Below, one piece after another: positions 1-11,656 of a DNA stretch of 41,346 bases. Origin of the DNA: Micromonospora sp. ATCC 39149 (GTDB lineage Bacteria; Actinomycetota; Actinomycetes; Mycobacteriales; Micromonosporaceae). Position 1 is the first letter of the stretch; each line of letters begins with the position of its first letter. Both the position numbers and the translations under genes were made by a program. The notes under the pieces are model-generated. The model was given only the letters and a program-made list of their open reading frames with translations. It was not told the DNA's origin and searched no databases. The stretch covers positions 1,637,884 to 1,679,229 of the forward strand of contig NZ_GG657738.1 of NCBI RefSeq assembly GCF_000158815.1. Direction: 5' to 3'.

Positions 1-80
1 GCCGCCGCCCGGGGATCGAAGCCCCCGTGCAGCCGCGCCCACGCCGTCGCGTACTCGTCCCAGTTCAGCGAAAGAGACAC
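1..80 (-). CDS. N-terminal fragment of a probable CDP-alcohol phosphatidyltransferase (cut by window edge)
   Basis: Only the first 26 codons are present. Reading leftward from the GTG at 80-78 gives VSLSLNWDEYATAWARLHGG and then FDPRAA, still open at base 1. From memory, this WDEYATAWxxLHGGFDPR opening is typical of CDP-alcohol phosphatidyltransferase family membrane proteins that lie beside metF in Micromonosporaceae. Such enzymes transfer a phospho-alcohol from a CDP-linked donor during membrane lipid synthesis, but the catalytic motif is outside the window. The gene lies 48 bases after the metF stop on the same strand and could be its operon partner. No Shine-Dalgarno sequence is visible; a stem-loop ends two bases before the start. 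The family call rests on a short stretch. Confidence 0.5.
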   Translation of the reverse strand, partial: MSLSLNWDEYATAWARLHGGFDPRAA

Positions 81-81
81 A

Positions 82-99
82 CCACGGAAACAACCGTGG
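82..99 (-). promoter_or_regulatory. stem-loop abutting the start of the edge gene
   Basis: CCACGG and CCGTGG form a six-base-pair stem around a six-base loop. On the minus strand the hairpin ends two bases before the GTG at 80. It sits where a ribosome binding site would be expected and none is visible. It could be a translational control element or a weak terminator after metF; the sequence alone cannot decide. Confidence 0.4.
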
Positions 100-128
100 C
101 ACCGGCACTGTGGTGTCGCGCCACGGGG

Positions 129-1046
129 TCACACCCGCGCGCTGACCTCCAACTGCTGCCAGACCTCCCGCGTCGCGGTGGACCGGTTGAGGGTGATGAA
201 GTGGATGCCGGGCACTCCCTCGTCGAGCAGCCGCCGGCACATCTCGGCCGCCTGCTCGATGCCGAGCCGGCGGACCGCCTCCGGGTCGTCGGCCACCTCG
301 GCGAAGCGCGCGGCCAGGGCCGGCGGGAAGGGCGCCCCGGACAGCTGCACGGACCGCTCGATGGTGGTGAGCTGGGTGACCGGCATCACCCCGGCCAGGA
401 TCGGGGTGTCGCAGCCCTCCGCCGCCACCCGGTCCCGCAGCCGCAGGTAGTCGTCGGCGTCGAAGAACATCTGGGTGATCGCGAACTCCGCGCCGGCCCG
501 GCACTTGCGGACGAAGTGCGCGGTGTCGCTGGCCACGTCGGGCGAGCGCGGGTGCTTGTACGGGAACGCGGCCACCCCGATGCTGAAGTCACCGCAGTCG
601 CGCACCAGCCGCACCAGGTCCTCGGCGTAGAGCACCCCCTCGGGGTGGCGGACCCACTCGCCGCCCGGGTCGCCCGGCGGGTCGCCCCGCACGGCCAGCA
701 CGTTGCGCACCCCGACGCCGGCCAGCCGCCCGATGACGTTGCGCAGCTCGGCGACGGAGTGGTTGACGGCCGTGAGGTGCGCCATCGGCAGCAGGGTGGT
801 CTCGGTGGCGATCCGCTCGGTCACCGCGACCGTGGTGTCCCGGGTCGACCCGCCGGCCCCGTAGGTGATCGACACGAACGAGGGGCGCAGCGACTCCAGC
901 TCGCGGATCGCCTGCCAGAGCAGCCGCTCGCCCTGCGGTGTCTTGGGCGGGAAGAACTCGAACGAGAAGGTGGGCTGACGGTCACGGATCAGCTCCCCGA
1001 TCGACGGCTGCGGATTGGGGAGCACCGATGGAAGACCAAGAGCCAT
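129..1046 (-). CDS. metF: methylenetetrahydrofolate reductase
   Basis: A 305-residue protein of the MetF family, the usual length. It reduces 5,10-methylene-tetrahydrofolate to 5-methyl-tetrahydrofolate with FAD, supplying the methyl group for methionine synthesis in the cytoplasm. The family opening FSFEFFPPKT is at about residues 29-38, with its conserved glutamate; further family segments include SITYGAGGSTRD, LAVRGDPP and ITQMFFDADDY. The ATG at 1046 is preferred because a TAGAGT hexamer lies six bases upstream, which fits a leaderless transcript; no Shine-Dalgarno is present. M. tuberculosis Rv2172c, a MetF-like protein, holds the same position next to idsA2, so the locus is ancestral. 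Nothing in the protein looks damaged. Confidence 0.95.
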   Translation of the reverse strand: MALGLPSVLPNPQPSIGELIRDRQPTFSFEFFPPKTPQGERLLWQAIRELESLRPSFVSITYGAGGSTRDTTVAVTERIATETTLLPMAHLTAVNHSVAELRNVIGRLAGVGVRNVLAVRGDPPGDPGGEWVRHPEGVLYAEDLVRLVRDCGDFSIGVAAFPYKHPRSPDVASDTAHFVRKCRAGAEFAITQMFFDADDYLRLRDRVAAEGCDTPILAGVMPVTQLTTIERSVQLSGAPFPPALAARFAEVADDPEAVRRLGIEQAAEMCRRLLDEGVPGIHFITLNRSTATREVWQQLEVSARV

Positions 1047-1052
1047 GGACCG

Positions 1053-1058
1053 ACTCTA
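1053..1058 (-). promoter_or_regulatory. -10 element of metF (leaderless type)
   Basis: TAGAGT on the minus strand fits the actinobacterial TANNNT -10 consensus and ends six bases before the metF ATG, so transcription would begin at or next to the start codon. No clear -35 box is visible. Confidence 0.55.
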
Positions 1059-1165
1059 GCGGTCGGGGCCCGCCGCACCCAGGCCCTTCCCACCTGACGC
1101 GACCGCCGCGCGAGCGCCACCCGAGCAGCTCCCGGCCACCTCCCCTGCGTCCCCTGGCCAGCCGC

Positions 1166-1203
1166 CGGGCGGCTCCCGGGCGGCCTTCGGGCGGCTCCCG
1201 GGC
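1166..1203. repeat. two direct copies of a 16-bp GC-rich unit in the metF/HTH gap
   Basis: CGGGCGGCTCCCGGGC occurs at 1166-1181 and 1188-1203. It lies in the 309-base divergent gap (1047-1355) between metF and the HTH gene. Apart from this repeat and the metF -10 box, nothing else in the gap is recognisable. It may be simple low-complexity sequence. Confidence 0.5.
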
Positions 1204-1355
1204 CGGCGGCGGGCCGCAGAACGTCGTACCCCCGGGGTAGACAGGCGGTAGCGCGGACGGGGCCCGCGTGGGGGTCAGCACCGACCGGCGGCGTGCCGGT
1301 CCCGCCCGGGCGGGCGGGTCGACGCCGCCATCGCGCCGACCCTCCCGGAGGACCG

Positions 1356-1970
1356 ATGACGCCGCCCCCGCCGCCCGGGCCGGAGTCGCCCGGGCCGGAG
1401 CTGCTCGGCCCGATGCTCGCCCGGCTCCGCCAGGCCCGGGGCCGCAGCCAGCAGCTCCTCGCCGCCGAGCTGTGCGCCGCCTCGGGCGTGCCCACGCTGA
1501 GCCGGCACGAGGTGTCCCGTTGGGAGCGGCAGCTCCGCGTGCCGGGGGCCTTCTGGCTGGGGTGGCTGGCCGTGGTCCTCGCCGTGCCGGCCAAGCTGCT
1601 GGCCGATGCCGCCGGGCGCAGCCGGCGAGCGCGCCGCCGGCCGCTGCCGGCTGGTCGGGCACGCCCACGGGCCGGCGGTACGCCCGTACGCCGCCCTCCC
1701 GCCACCCACCGCACCGGGCGGGGCGCGACCGGCCAACCCGCCCACTTGACCCGACGTCCAGCTTCTGGCGATCGTGGCGGTCGACTCATGTCGGCGACAT
1801 GGCAAGATCCCGCGGTCCGGACACCCCTCTGTCGCCGACATAAAGTCGATCGCCACGTACGGCTCGAACCAGGCGGGGATGACCCCCCGTACGCGGGCCA
1901 CCAGCCGCGCGCCTTGCTCTCCCTGGCGAGACTCACCAGCACTTCCGTCAGCCCGGCCGACATGCCGTAG
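1356..1970 (+). CDS. short helix-turn-helix (XRE-like) protein, C-terminus doubtful
   Basis: The ATG at 1356 follows a clear ribosome binding site, GGAGG at 1347-1351. Residues about 18-80 look like an XRE-type DNA-binding domain: LARLRQARGRSQ, then VPTLSRHEVSRWER in the recognition region, then WLGWLAVVLAVP. After about residue 90 the protein becomes arginine- and proline-rich and has no recognisable fold. The last 60 or so codons run through the inverted repeat at 1774-1856 and antisense to a regulator relic, so the natural stop may have been lost and the 204-residue length is suspect. It is probably a small transcription factor of unknown target. The HTH region is moderately certain; the tail is probably not meaningful. 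Confidence 0.5.
   Translation: MTPPPPPGPESPGPELLGPMLARLRQARGRSQQLLAAELCAASGVPTLSRHEVSRWERQLRVPGAFWLGWLAVVLAVPAKLLADAAGRSRRARRRPLPAGRARPRAGGTPVRRPPATHRTGRGATGQPAHLTRRPASGDRGGRLMSATWQDPAVRTPLCRRHKVDRHVRLEPGGDDPPYAGHQPRALLSLARLTSTSVSPADMP
1774..1856. repeat. 26/27-nt inverted repeat, each arm carrying its own palindrome
   Basis: The arm at 1774-1799 and the complement of the arm at 1830-1856 match at 24 of 27 aligned positions, with a 30-base loop. Within them lie a perfect 15-base palindrome CATGTCGGCGACATG (1787-1801) and an 11-base palindrome TGTCGCCGACA (1830-1840), 41 bases apart centre to centre. The structure could be a cruciform or hairpin, a pair of operators, or the footprint of an inverted duplication. 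I believe similar sequence recurs in Micromonospora genomes, but this is unverified. Confidence 0.7.
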
Positions 1971-1978
1971 CACTCGGG
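1842..1978 (-). pseudogene. relic of an XRE-family regulator (inter-domain and DUF5753 start)
   Basis: The minus strand encodes two pieces typical of actinomycete XRE/DUF5753 regulators, in two frames. First comes CYGMSAGLTEVLVSLARESK followed by ARGWWPAY (about 1972-1889). The continuation, GVIPAWFEPYVAIDF (about 1883-1842), is one frame away. In intact relatives these segments are contiguous (W-W-x-x-Y-x-D-V-I-P-x-W-F-E-x-Y-V). The frame changes at a run of six G residues at about 1883-1888, which suggests loss of one base. Neither the upstream HTH nor the rest of DUF5753 is present, so this is a truncated, frame-broken remnant. Its downstream end coincides with one arm of the inverted repeat. 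Confidence 0.6.
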
Positions 1979-2040
1979 GGCGACCGGCCCGCCCCGGCGT
2001 GCCACGCGCCGCCGGTGCGGCAGCTCACCGGACGACCCGC

Positions 2041-2046
2041 TAGCGT
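2041..2046 (+). promoter_or_regulatory. -10 element of the polyprenyl synthase gene (leaderless type)
   Basis: TAGCGT ends six bases before the GTG at 2053. No Shine-Dalgarno sequence is present, so a leaderless message is likely. Confidence 0.5.
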
Positions 2047-2052
2047 CGGGGC

Positions 2053-3135
2053 GTGACCCACGCTGCTCCCGTATCCCCCGTCGACCGTGCCGGCCTGCGT
2101 CAGCGGATCGACAAGGCCCTCGCCGGCTTCCTGGCCGGTCAGCGCACCTGGCTGACGGCCGTCGACACGGCTCTGGTGCCGGTGGCCGAGGCGATCGAGG
2201 CGTTCGTGCTGGGCGGCGGCAAGCGGCTGCGCCCGGCGTTCGCGTACTGGGGGTTCCGGGGGGCGGGCGGCGCCGACGCGGATCAGGTGGTGACCGCCCT
2301 GGCCGCGCTGGAGTTCGTGCAGGCCAGCGCGTTGATCCACGACGACCTGATGGACCGCTCGGACACCCGGCGCGGCGAGCCGGCGGTGCACCGGCGGTTC
2401 GCCGCCCGGCACCGGGGAGCCGGCTGGGGCGGAGACGCCGATGGCTTCGGCGACGCGGCGGCGATCCTGCTCGGCGACCTGTGCCTCGTCTGGTCCGACG
2501 AGCTGCTGCACTCCGCCGGGCTGGACCCGCGCGTCGTCGCCCGGGCCCGGCCGGTCTTCGACGAGATGCGCACCGAGGTCACCGTCGGGCAGTACCTCGA
2601 CGTGCTGACCCAGGCCACCGGCGACACGTCGGTGGAACGCGCGGGCAAGGTCGCCCGGTACAAGTCGGCCAAGTACACCGTCGAGCGTCCGCTGCTGCTG
2701 GGCGCGGCGCTGGCCGACGCGCCCGCCCACGTGCGGGCGGCCTACTCGGCGTACGGGCTGCCGCTGGGCGAGGCGTTCCAGCTCCGCGACGACGTGCTGG
2801 GGGTGTTCGGCGACCCGGCGCAGACCGGCAAACCCGCCGGTGACGACCTGCGCGAGGGCAAGCGGACGTACCTCGTCGCGGCGGCGGTGGAGGCGAGCGA
2901 CGACGCGGGCCGCGCGCTGCTGCTGGACCGGCTCGGCGACCCGGAGCTGGACGCCGACGGGGTGGCCCGGCTGCGCGAGCTGATCACCTCGACCGGGGCG
3001 CTGGCCCGCACCGAGGAGCGAATCGCCGCGCTGACCGAGACGGCGCTCGCCGCGCTGGCCGCCGTCGACCTGGAGACCGAGGCGCGGCAGGCGCTGGTCG
3101 ACCTCGCCATCGCCGCCACCCGCCGCGCCGACTGA
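2053..3135 (+). CDS. idsA2: polyprenyl (geranylgeranyl-type) diphosphate synthase
   Basis: A 360-residue all-helical trans-prenyltransferase that condenses isopentenyl diphosphate with allylic diphosphates to make longer prenyl diphosphates for quinones, carotenoids or lipid carriers. Visible motifs: GGGKRLRP at 54-61, the first aspartate motif DDLMD at 97-101, a phosphate-binding RRG just after it, and the second aspartate motif within LRDDVLGVFGD ending at about 254, followed by K-R-T-Y at 270-273. The GTG start is supported by the TAGCGT box six bases upstream. The symbol follows the orthologous position (Rv2173, idsA2) in M. tuberculosis; chain length cannot be read with certainty. The 3' end is oddly triplicated beyond the stop codon. 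Confidence 0.92.
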   Translation: MTHAAPVSPVDRAGLRQRIDKALAGFLAGQRTWLTAVDTALVPVAEAIEAFVLGGGKRLRPAFAYWGFRGAGGADADQVVTALAALEFVQASALIHDDLMDRSDTRRGEPAVHRRFAARHRGAGWGGDADGFGDAAAILLGDLCLVWSDELLHSAGLDPRVVARARPVFDEMRTEVTVGQYLDVLTQATGDTSVERAGKVARYKSAKYTVERPLLLGAALADAPAHVRAAYSAYGLPLGEAFQLRDDVLGVFGDPAQTGKPAGDDLREGKRTYLVAAAVEASDDAGRALLLDRLGDPELDADGVARLRELITSTGALARTEERIAALTETALAALAAVDLETEARQALVDLAIAATRRAD

Positions 3136-3186
3136 CCCCACCGGCCAGCCGACTGACTCCGGCAGCCAGCCGGCTGACTCCACCGG
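3127..3186 (+). repeat. 21-bp unit around the stop codon, present three times in tandem
   Basis: The end of the synthase gene (GCCGACTGACCCC) recurs in degenerate form at about 3148 and 3169. The period is 21 bases, so the TGA stops at 3133, 3154 and 3175 share one frame. The array fills the gap to the convergent neighbour. Confidence 0.6.
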
Positions 3187-3579
3187 TCAGAAGCCGAGGG
3201 CCTGGGCTCGGCGCTTGACCTCGCGGGCGTGGTCGCCGCCGAGCGTGACGGCCGGGGTGCCGCCGGAGAGGGTGTCGTCGGGCTCGTAGAGCCAGCGCAG
3301 CGCCGCCTCGTCGTCGTAGCCGGCATCGGCGAGCAGGGTGAGCACGCCGGGCAGGTGCTTGAGCACGGTGCGGTTGGCCACCAGGTCGGCGGGGACCCTC
3401 CGTACGCCGTCGCGGCGGACGGCGAGCAGTTCGCGGTCCCGGATCATCTGGTGGACCTTGCTGATCGACAGGTCGAGGCGCTCGGCGACGTCCGGCAGGG
3501 TCAGCCAGCCGGCGGGATCGGTCGGGCCGGCGAGGTCGGTGCCGGAGGCGGCCTGGTCGGAGGGTACGGAGTCGGTCAC
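3187..3579 (-). CDS. Rv2175c-family DNA-binding protein
   Basis: A 130-residue protein from the GTG at 3579. Residues about 25-65 form a winged-helix/excisionase-like HTH: WLTLPDVAERLDLSISKVHQ, then MIRDRELLAVRRDGVRRVPA. The C-terminal half, with VLKHLPGVLTLLADAGYDD and then EAALRWLYEPDDTL, is typical of the Rv2175c family. In M. tuberculosis, Rv2175c is a DNA-binding substrate of the Ser/Thr kinase PknL; here the gene is likewise divergent from a PknL-locus kinase. A regulatory role under kinase control is therefore inferred from family and context. Longer upstream extensions are possible but lack family similarity. It is convergent with the polyprenyl synthase gene. Confidence 0.85.
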   Translation of the reverse strand: MTDSVPSDQAASGTDLAGPTDPAGWLTLPDVAERLDLSISKVHQMIRDRELLAVRRDGVRRVPADLVANRTVLKHLPGVLTLLADAGYDDEAALRWLYEPDDTLSGGTPAVTLGGDHAREVKRRAQALGF

Positions 3580-3677
3580 CTGATCACCCTGCCACGCCCC
3601 CACCCCGCGCGGCGAGCGGCACCCCCTCACCACGCGGGAGTAGCGCCGGCAACCCACCCTCCCCGCGCCGGCAACCC

Positions 3678-3694
3678 GCGGGCGCAGCGCCCGC
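3678..3694. other. perfect inverted repeat in the Rv2175c-like/kinase divergent gap
   Basis: GCGGGCGC and GCGCCCGC flank a single A. It lies in the 256-base gap between the divergent start codons and could be an operator or simple GC-rich palindrome. A 12-base direct repeat, CGCCGGCAACCC, also lies nearby. Confidence 0.35.
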
Positions 3695-3835
3695 CCCGCC
3701 CTCCATACCCCGGGCCGCCGCCCTGGTCGGAGGGCTGCCGGCGGGGCCACGCGAGCGCGGCGCGGGCGGTGCCGTGCCATCCGGCTGTAGCATCCTGTGC
3801 AACCTCCACCCTCCGGAGACATAGACTGCCTGCCG

Positions 3836-5821
3836 ATGGACACACAGGTCGCTGACACGCTGCTGGGCTCGCTGATCGACGGGCGCTACCGCATCCGCGG
3901 TCGCGTGGCCCGTGGCGGCATGGCGACCGTGTACACCGCCACCGACGAGCGCCTGGAGCGCACCGTCGCAGTCAAGATCATTCATCCGACCCAGGCTCCC
4001 GACGCGCGGAGCCGGGCGGCCGGGTTCCTGGAGCGGTTCACCGACGAGGCGAAGACCATCGCCCGGCTGACCCACCCGAACGTGGTGGCGGTCTACGACC
4101 AGGGCACCCACCGCGGCCTGCCGTACCTGGTCATGGAGTACGTACGCGGCCGCACCCTGCGCGACGTGCTCGCCGAGCGGCGCCGGCTCAACCCCGACGA
4201 GGCGCTGGCGATCATGGAGCAGATGCTCGCCGCGATCGCCGCCGCACACCGCGCCGGCCTGGTGCACCGCGACGTCAAGCCGGAGAACGTGCTGGTCGCC
4301 GAGGCGCCCACCGGCGGGGCCGCGAACCTGGTCGACAGCGTCGTCAAGGTCGCCGACTTCGGGCTGGCCCGGGCCGTGGAGGCCAGCGCCGAGGAGGAGC
4401 CGGGCAACCAGCTCATGGCCACCGTGGCGTACGTCGCCCCGGAGCTGGTCACCGACGGCCGCTCCGACACCCGCACCGACGTGTACTCGGCCGGCATCGT
4501 GCTGTTCGAGATGCTCACCGGCCGGGTCCCCTACGACGGCGACCGCCCGGTGGACGTCGCCTGGCAGCACGTCGACCGGGACGTGCCGGCCCCGTCGACG
4601 CTGGTGCCCGGCCTGCCCCGGGCGCTCGACGACCTGGTCGCCCGCGCCACCCGCCGCGACCCGGGCGCGCGCCCGACCGACGCCGGTGCCCTGCTGGCCG
4701 AGGTCCAGGTGGCCCGCGACGACCTGGGCAACCCGAACACGCACACCGCAGTGCTGCGCCCCGTGGCCGACGAGACCAACCCGATGGCCCAGCCGACCAT
4801 GGCGGTCGCGGCGGTCCGGCCGGTGCAGCGCCCGGCCTGGGCGCGGCTGCCGGAGCCCGAGCCGCAGCGTCCGCACCCGCGTCGGGCCGTCCCCGAGAGC
4901 GACGGGCCGGCGTCGCGGCTCGCCGCGCTGCGTACCCGGATCATGGGCGACCCGCGCGCCCGCAGGGGCGTCCTGGCGGCCGTGGTGGTGCTCGGCCTGG
5001 TCGTCGCGCTCACCGGCTGGTGGTTCGGAATGGGCCGGTACACGGTGGCCCCGGAGCTGGTCGGTCTCAACAAGGCCGAGGCCGAGGGGCAGGTCAGCCG
5101 GGGCGGGTTCGTGCTGCGCTACGCCCAGCCCCGCTACGACGAGAAGATCCCCCGCGACGCCGTGCTGGCGCAGGACCCGACCTCGGCGGCCCGGATCGTC
5201 AAGGGCGGCACGATCACCCTCACCCTGTCCCGGGGCCCGGAACGGCTGCCGGTGCCGGACGTGGTCGGCAAGGACTTCGAACTCGCCGAGGCCGACCTGA
5301 CCAACGCCGAGCTGGTGGTGGCCAAGGGCGGCTCCCGCTACGACGACAACCTGCCCGAGGGCGTGGTGGTGGCCACCGACCCGAAGGTCGGCACCGAGGT
5401 GAAGCCCGGCACGAAGGTCACCGTCATCCTCAGCAAGGGCAAGGCCCCGGTGTCGGTGCCCAACCTGGTCGGCAAGAACCTCACCGACGCCCGGACCGCC
5501 CTGGCCCAGCTCGGCCTGGTGCCGGTGGAGACGTACAAGGACTCGGACAGGCCGCGCGACGAGATCCTCGGGCAGAGCCCCGCCAACGGCACCGGTGTGG
5601 AGAAGGGCACCCAGGTCAAGCTCGACGTCAGCAAGGGCCCGCCGCAGGTCGTCGTGCCCCGGGTGGTCGACCTGCCCTGCCAGCAGGCCAAGCAGCAACT
5701 GGAGGGCCTGGGCCTGCCGGTGAACGTGCAGTTCAACCCCAACGGCATCGTCCGGTTCCAGAACCCGGGAGAGAACTCGCCGGTTCCGCCGGGCACCCCG
5801 ATCACGATCGGCTGCCTGTGA
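3836..5821 (+). CDS. PASTA-domain Ser/Thr protein kinase at the PknL locus
   Basis: A 661-residue membrane kinase. Kinase domain at about 15-290: glycine loop RGGMATVY near 26-33, ATP lysine K47, catalytic H144-R145-D146 with K148 and N151, DFG at 174-176, and activation-loop threonine T196 before APE at 201-203. A proline/arginine-rich juxtamembrane stretch (300-375) leads to one transmembrane helix at about 378-397. Four extracellular PASTA repeats (400-661) then follow, which in related kinases bind peptidoglycan fragments. The start is the ATG eight bases after TAGACT; there is no close Shine-Dalgarno. Synteny is with pknL (Rv2176), but M. tuberculosis PknL lacks PASTA repeats, so the architecture resembles PknB. 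The next gene overlaps by four bases. Confidence 0.93.
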   Translation: MDTQVADTLLGSLIDGRYRIRGRVARGGMATVYTATDERLERTVAVKIIHPTQAPDARSRAAGFLERFTDEAKTIARLTHPNVVAVYDQGTHRGLPYLVMEYVRGRTLRDVLAERRRLNPDEALAIMEQMLAAIAAAHRAGLVHRDVKPENVLVAEAPTGGAANLVDSVVKVADFGLARAVEASAEEEPGNQLMATVAYVAPELVTDGRSDTRTDVYSAGIVLFEMLTGRVPYDGDRPVDVAWQHVDRDVPAPSTLVPGLPRALDDLVARATRRDPGARPTDAGALLAEVQVARDDLGNPNTHTAVLRPVADETNPMAQPTMAVAAVRPVQRPAWARLPEPEPQRPHPRRAVPESDGPASRLAALRTRIMGDPRARRGVLAAVVVLGLVVALTGWWFGMGRYTVAPELVGLNKAEAEGQVSRGGFVLRYAQPRYDEKIPRDAVLAQDPTSAARIVKGGTITLTLSRGPERLPVPDVVGKDFELAEADLTNAELVVAKGGSRYDDNLPEGVVVATDPKVGTEVKPGTKVTVILSKGKAPVSVPNLVGKNLTDARTALAQLGLVPVETYKDSDRPRDEILGQSPANGTGVEKGTQVKLDVSKGPPQVVVPRVVDLPCQQAKQQLEGLGLPVNVQFNPNGIVRFQNPGENSPVPPGTPITIGCL

Positions 5822-6687
5822 GCACGCCCGCACCGCGCCGGCCGGTCGGCTCGCACACCCCCACCTCGGGCGGGCTGGCGAGAGCGGCCCTGCCATACGT
5901 CGACGCCGCCGCCTCCGAGGTCGTCCAGGTCTACGTGTCCAACTCCCGGGGCTGGGCGCTGCCGGCGGGCGACCCGGCCCAGGACGCGCTGTTCCGCGAC
6001 GGCTGCGCCGCGCGCGGGGTGCCCGTGTTCATCCACGCGTCCCTGCTGGTGAACCTGGGCTCGCCCACCCCGGCCACGGTCGAACGATCCGCGCAGACCC
6101 TGGCCCACGCGCTGCGCCGGGGCCGGGCGATCGGTGCGCGGGGCGTGGTCTTCCACGCCGGCAGCGCGGTCGACGCCGGGTACGCCGACGCGGCCCTGCG
6201 CCAGGTACGCGAGGCCCTGCTGCCGCTGCTCGACGAAACCGTGGCGGCGGGCGGCCCGCTGCTGCTGGTGGAGCCGAGCGCCGGCGGCGGCCGGTCACTG
6301 GCCTCCCGGGTGGAGCACCTCGGCCCGTACCTCGACGCGGTGGACCGCCACCCCGGCCTGGGCGTCTGCTTCGACACCTGCCACGCCTGGGCCGCCGGGC
6401 ACGACCTGGCCGCCGAGGGCGGGATGACGGCCTGCCTGGACACGCTGGTGGCCACGGTCGGGCCCGACCGGCTGCGGCTGGTGCACGCCAACGACTCGAA
6501 GGACCTGTGCGGCTCGACCCGGGACCGGCACGAGAACATCGGCAAGGGCAGCATCGGCGAGCCGGCGTTCGCCGAACTGATGGCCCATCCCGCCACGGCG
6601 GGCGTCCCGATCGTGGTGGAGACCCCGACGGAGAAGCACGAGGGCCACGCCACCGACATCGCCACCCTCAACCGCCTGCACCCCTAA
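5818..6687 (+). CDS. nfo: deoxyribonuclease IV (AP endonuclease family 2)
   Basis: A 289-residue TIM-barrel zinc enzyme of the endonuclease IV family, which cleaves DNA 5' to abasic sites in base-excision repair. Metal-ligand segments are recognisable: FIHASLLVNL, VVFHAGSAV, LLLVEPSAG (glutamate), GVCFDTCHAWAAGHD, LVHANDSKD with D-R-H-E-N-I-G-K-G after it, and VVETPTE near the end. All expected His/Asp/Glu ligands appear present. The GTG at 5818 overlaps the kinase TGA (GTGA), so translation is probably coupled to the kinase. The pairing of a wall-sensing kinase with a DNA repair enzyme is not explained by the sequence. It converges tightly on the threonine aldolase gene, 13 bases away. Confidence 0.9.
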   Translation: MSTPAPRRPVGSHTPTSGGLARAALPYVDAAASEVVQVYVSNSRGWALPAGDPAQDALFRDGCAARGVPVFIHASLLVNLGSPTPATVERSAQTLAHALRRGRAIGARGVVFHAGSAVDAGYADAALRQVREALLPLLDETVAAGGPLLLVEPSAGGGRSLASRVEHLGPYLDAVDRHPGLGVCFDTCHAWAAGHDLAAEGGMTACLDTLVATVGPDRLRLVHANDSKDLCGSTRDRHENIGKGSIGEPAFAELMAHPATAGVPIVVETPTEKHEGHATDIATLNRLHP

Positions 6688-6700
6688 CCCGGGGCGGGTG

Positions 6701-7741
<1,041 letters not shown>

Positions 7742-7791
7742 GGTGCTTGTTCCGGCCGCCGACTGCGGGGCTCGCAAGCTCACTCCTCGCG

Positions 7792-9778
<1,987 letters not shown>

Positions 9779-9857
9779 TCGTTCCTCCCCTCGGCCCCGG
9801 CACCGGGACCCGTCGATGGGCGAGTCTGACACATCGCCCCCGTGCCACGCCCGTGCC

Positions 9858-9894
9858 GGGCCCGGGAACCGCCGTTCGCACGGTTCCCGGGCCC
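9858..9894 (-). terminator. strong hairpin downstream of the chitinase gene
   Basis: GGGCCCGGGAACCG at 9858-9871 and its exact complement at 9881-9894 give a 14-bp stem with a nine-base loop. It sits between the chitinase stop and the lipoprotein start. No U-run follows, which is common for actinomycete terminators. Confidence 0.65.
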
Positions 9895-9900
9895 GAGGTG

Positions 9901-9953
9901 GTTAACAGGGGGCCCTGCTCTACCGAATGCGTTGGCAGGGGGCCCTTCCTTGC
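9901..9953 (-). repeat. dispersed intergenic repeat, copy A
   Basis: Read on the minus strand, it begins GCAAGGAAGGGCCCCC one base after the chitinase stop and continues through GGTAGAG to a second GGGCCCCC block and TTAAC. It matches copies B (11706-11759) and C (13983-14034) along their length. Confidence 0.8.
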
Positions 9954-9954
9954 G

Positions 9955-11580
<1,626 letters not shown>

Positions 11581-11598
11581 GTGGCGCCTCCCAAATAG

Positions 11599-11615
11599 TT
11601 AGGAAACTTTCCAAA
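11599..11615 (-). promoter_or_regulatory. operator-like palindrome in the chitinase leader
   Basis: GGAAACTTTCC (11602-11612) is a perfect palindrome around a central C, extended by TT and AA with one mismatch. It lies between the predicted transcription start and the ribosome binding site. I recall similar GGAAAGTTTCC sites before secreted hydrolase genes in actinomycetes; it is not the published DasR or CebR consensus. Confidence 0.6.
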
Positions 11616-11626
11616 ATGATGGTGAG

Positions 11627-11656
11627 ACGCTACTCACGACGTCATCAGTTCGTCAA
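11627..11656 (-). promoter_or_regulatory. chitinase promoter, -35 TTGACG and -10 TAGCGT
   Basis: On the minus strand TTGACG (11656-11651) and TAGCGT (11632-11627) are 18 bases apart, a housekeeping-sigma arrangement. GTGAG/CTCAC arms surround the -10 (11622-11637), and a perfect 12-base palindrome CGTCGATCGACG lies upstream at 11667-11678. Confidence 0.6.

Noticed and set aside
27..1097. Long open frame on the plus strand opposite metF
   Set aside because: Its composition is Arg/Gly/Pro-rich, as expected of an antisense frame in very GC-rich DNA; metF motifs on the minus strand explain the region.
1047..1355. SAM or cobalamin riboswitch upstream of metF
   Set aside because: No conserved riboswitch core is visible, and the -10 box next to the ATG leaves no leader.
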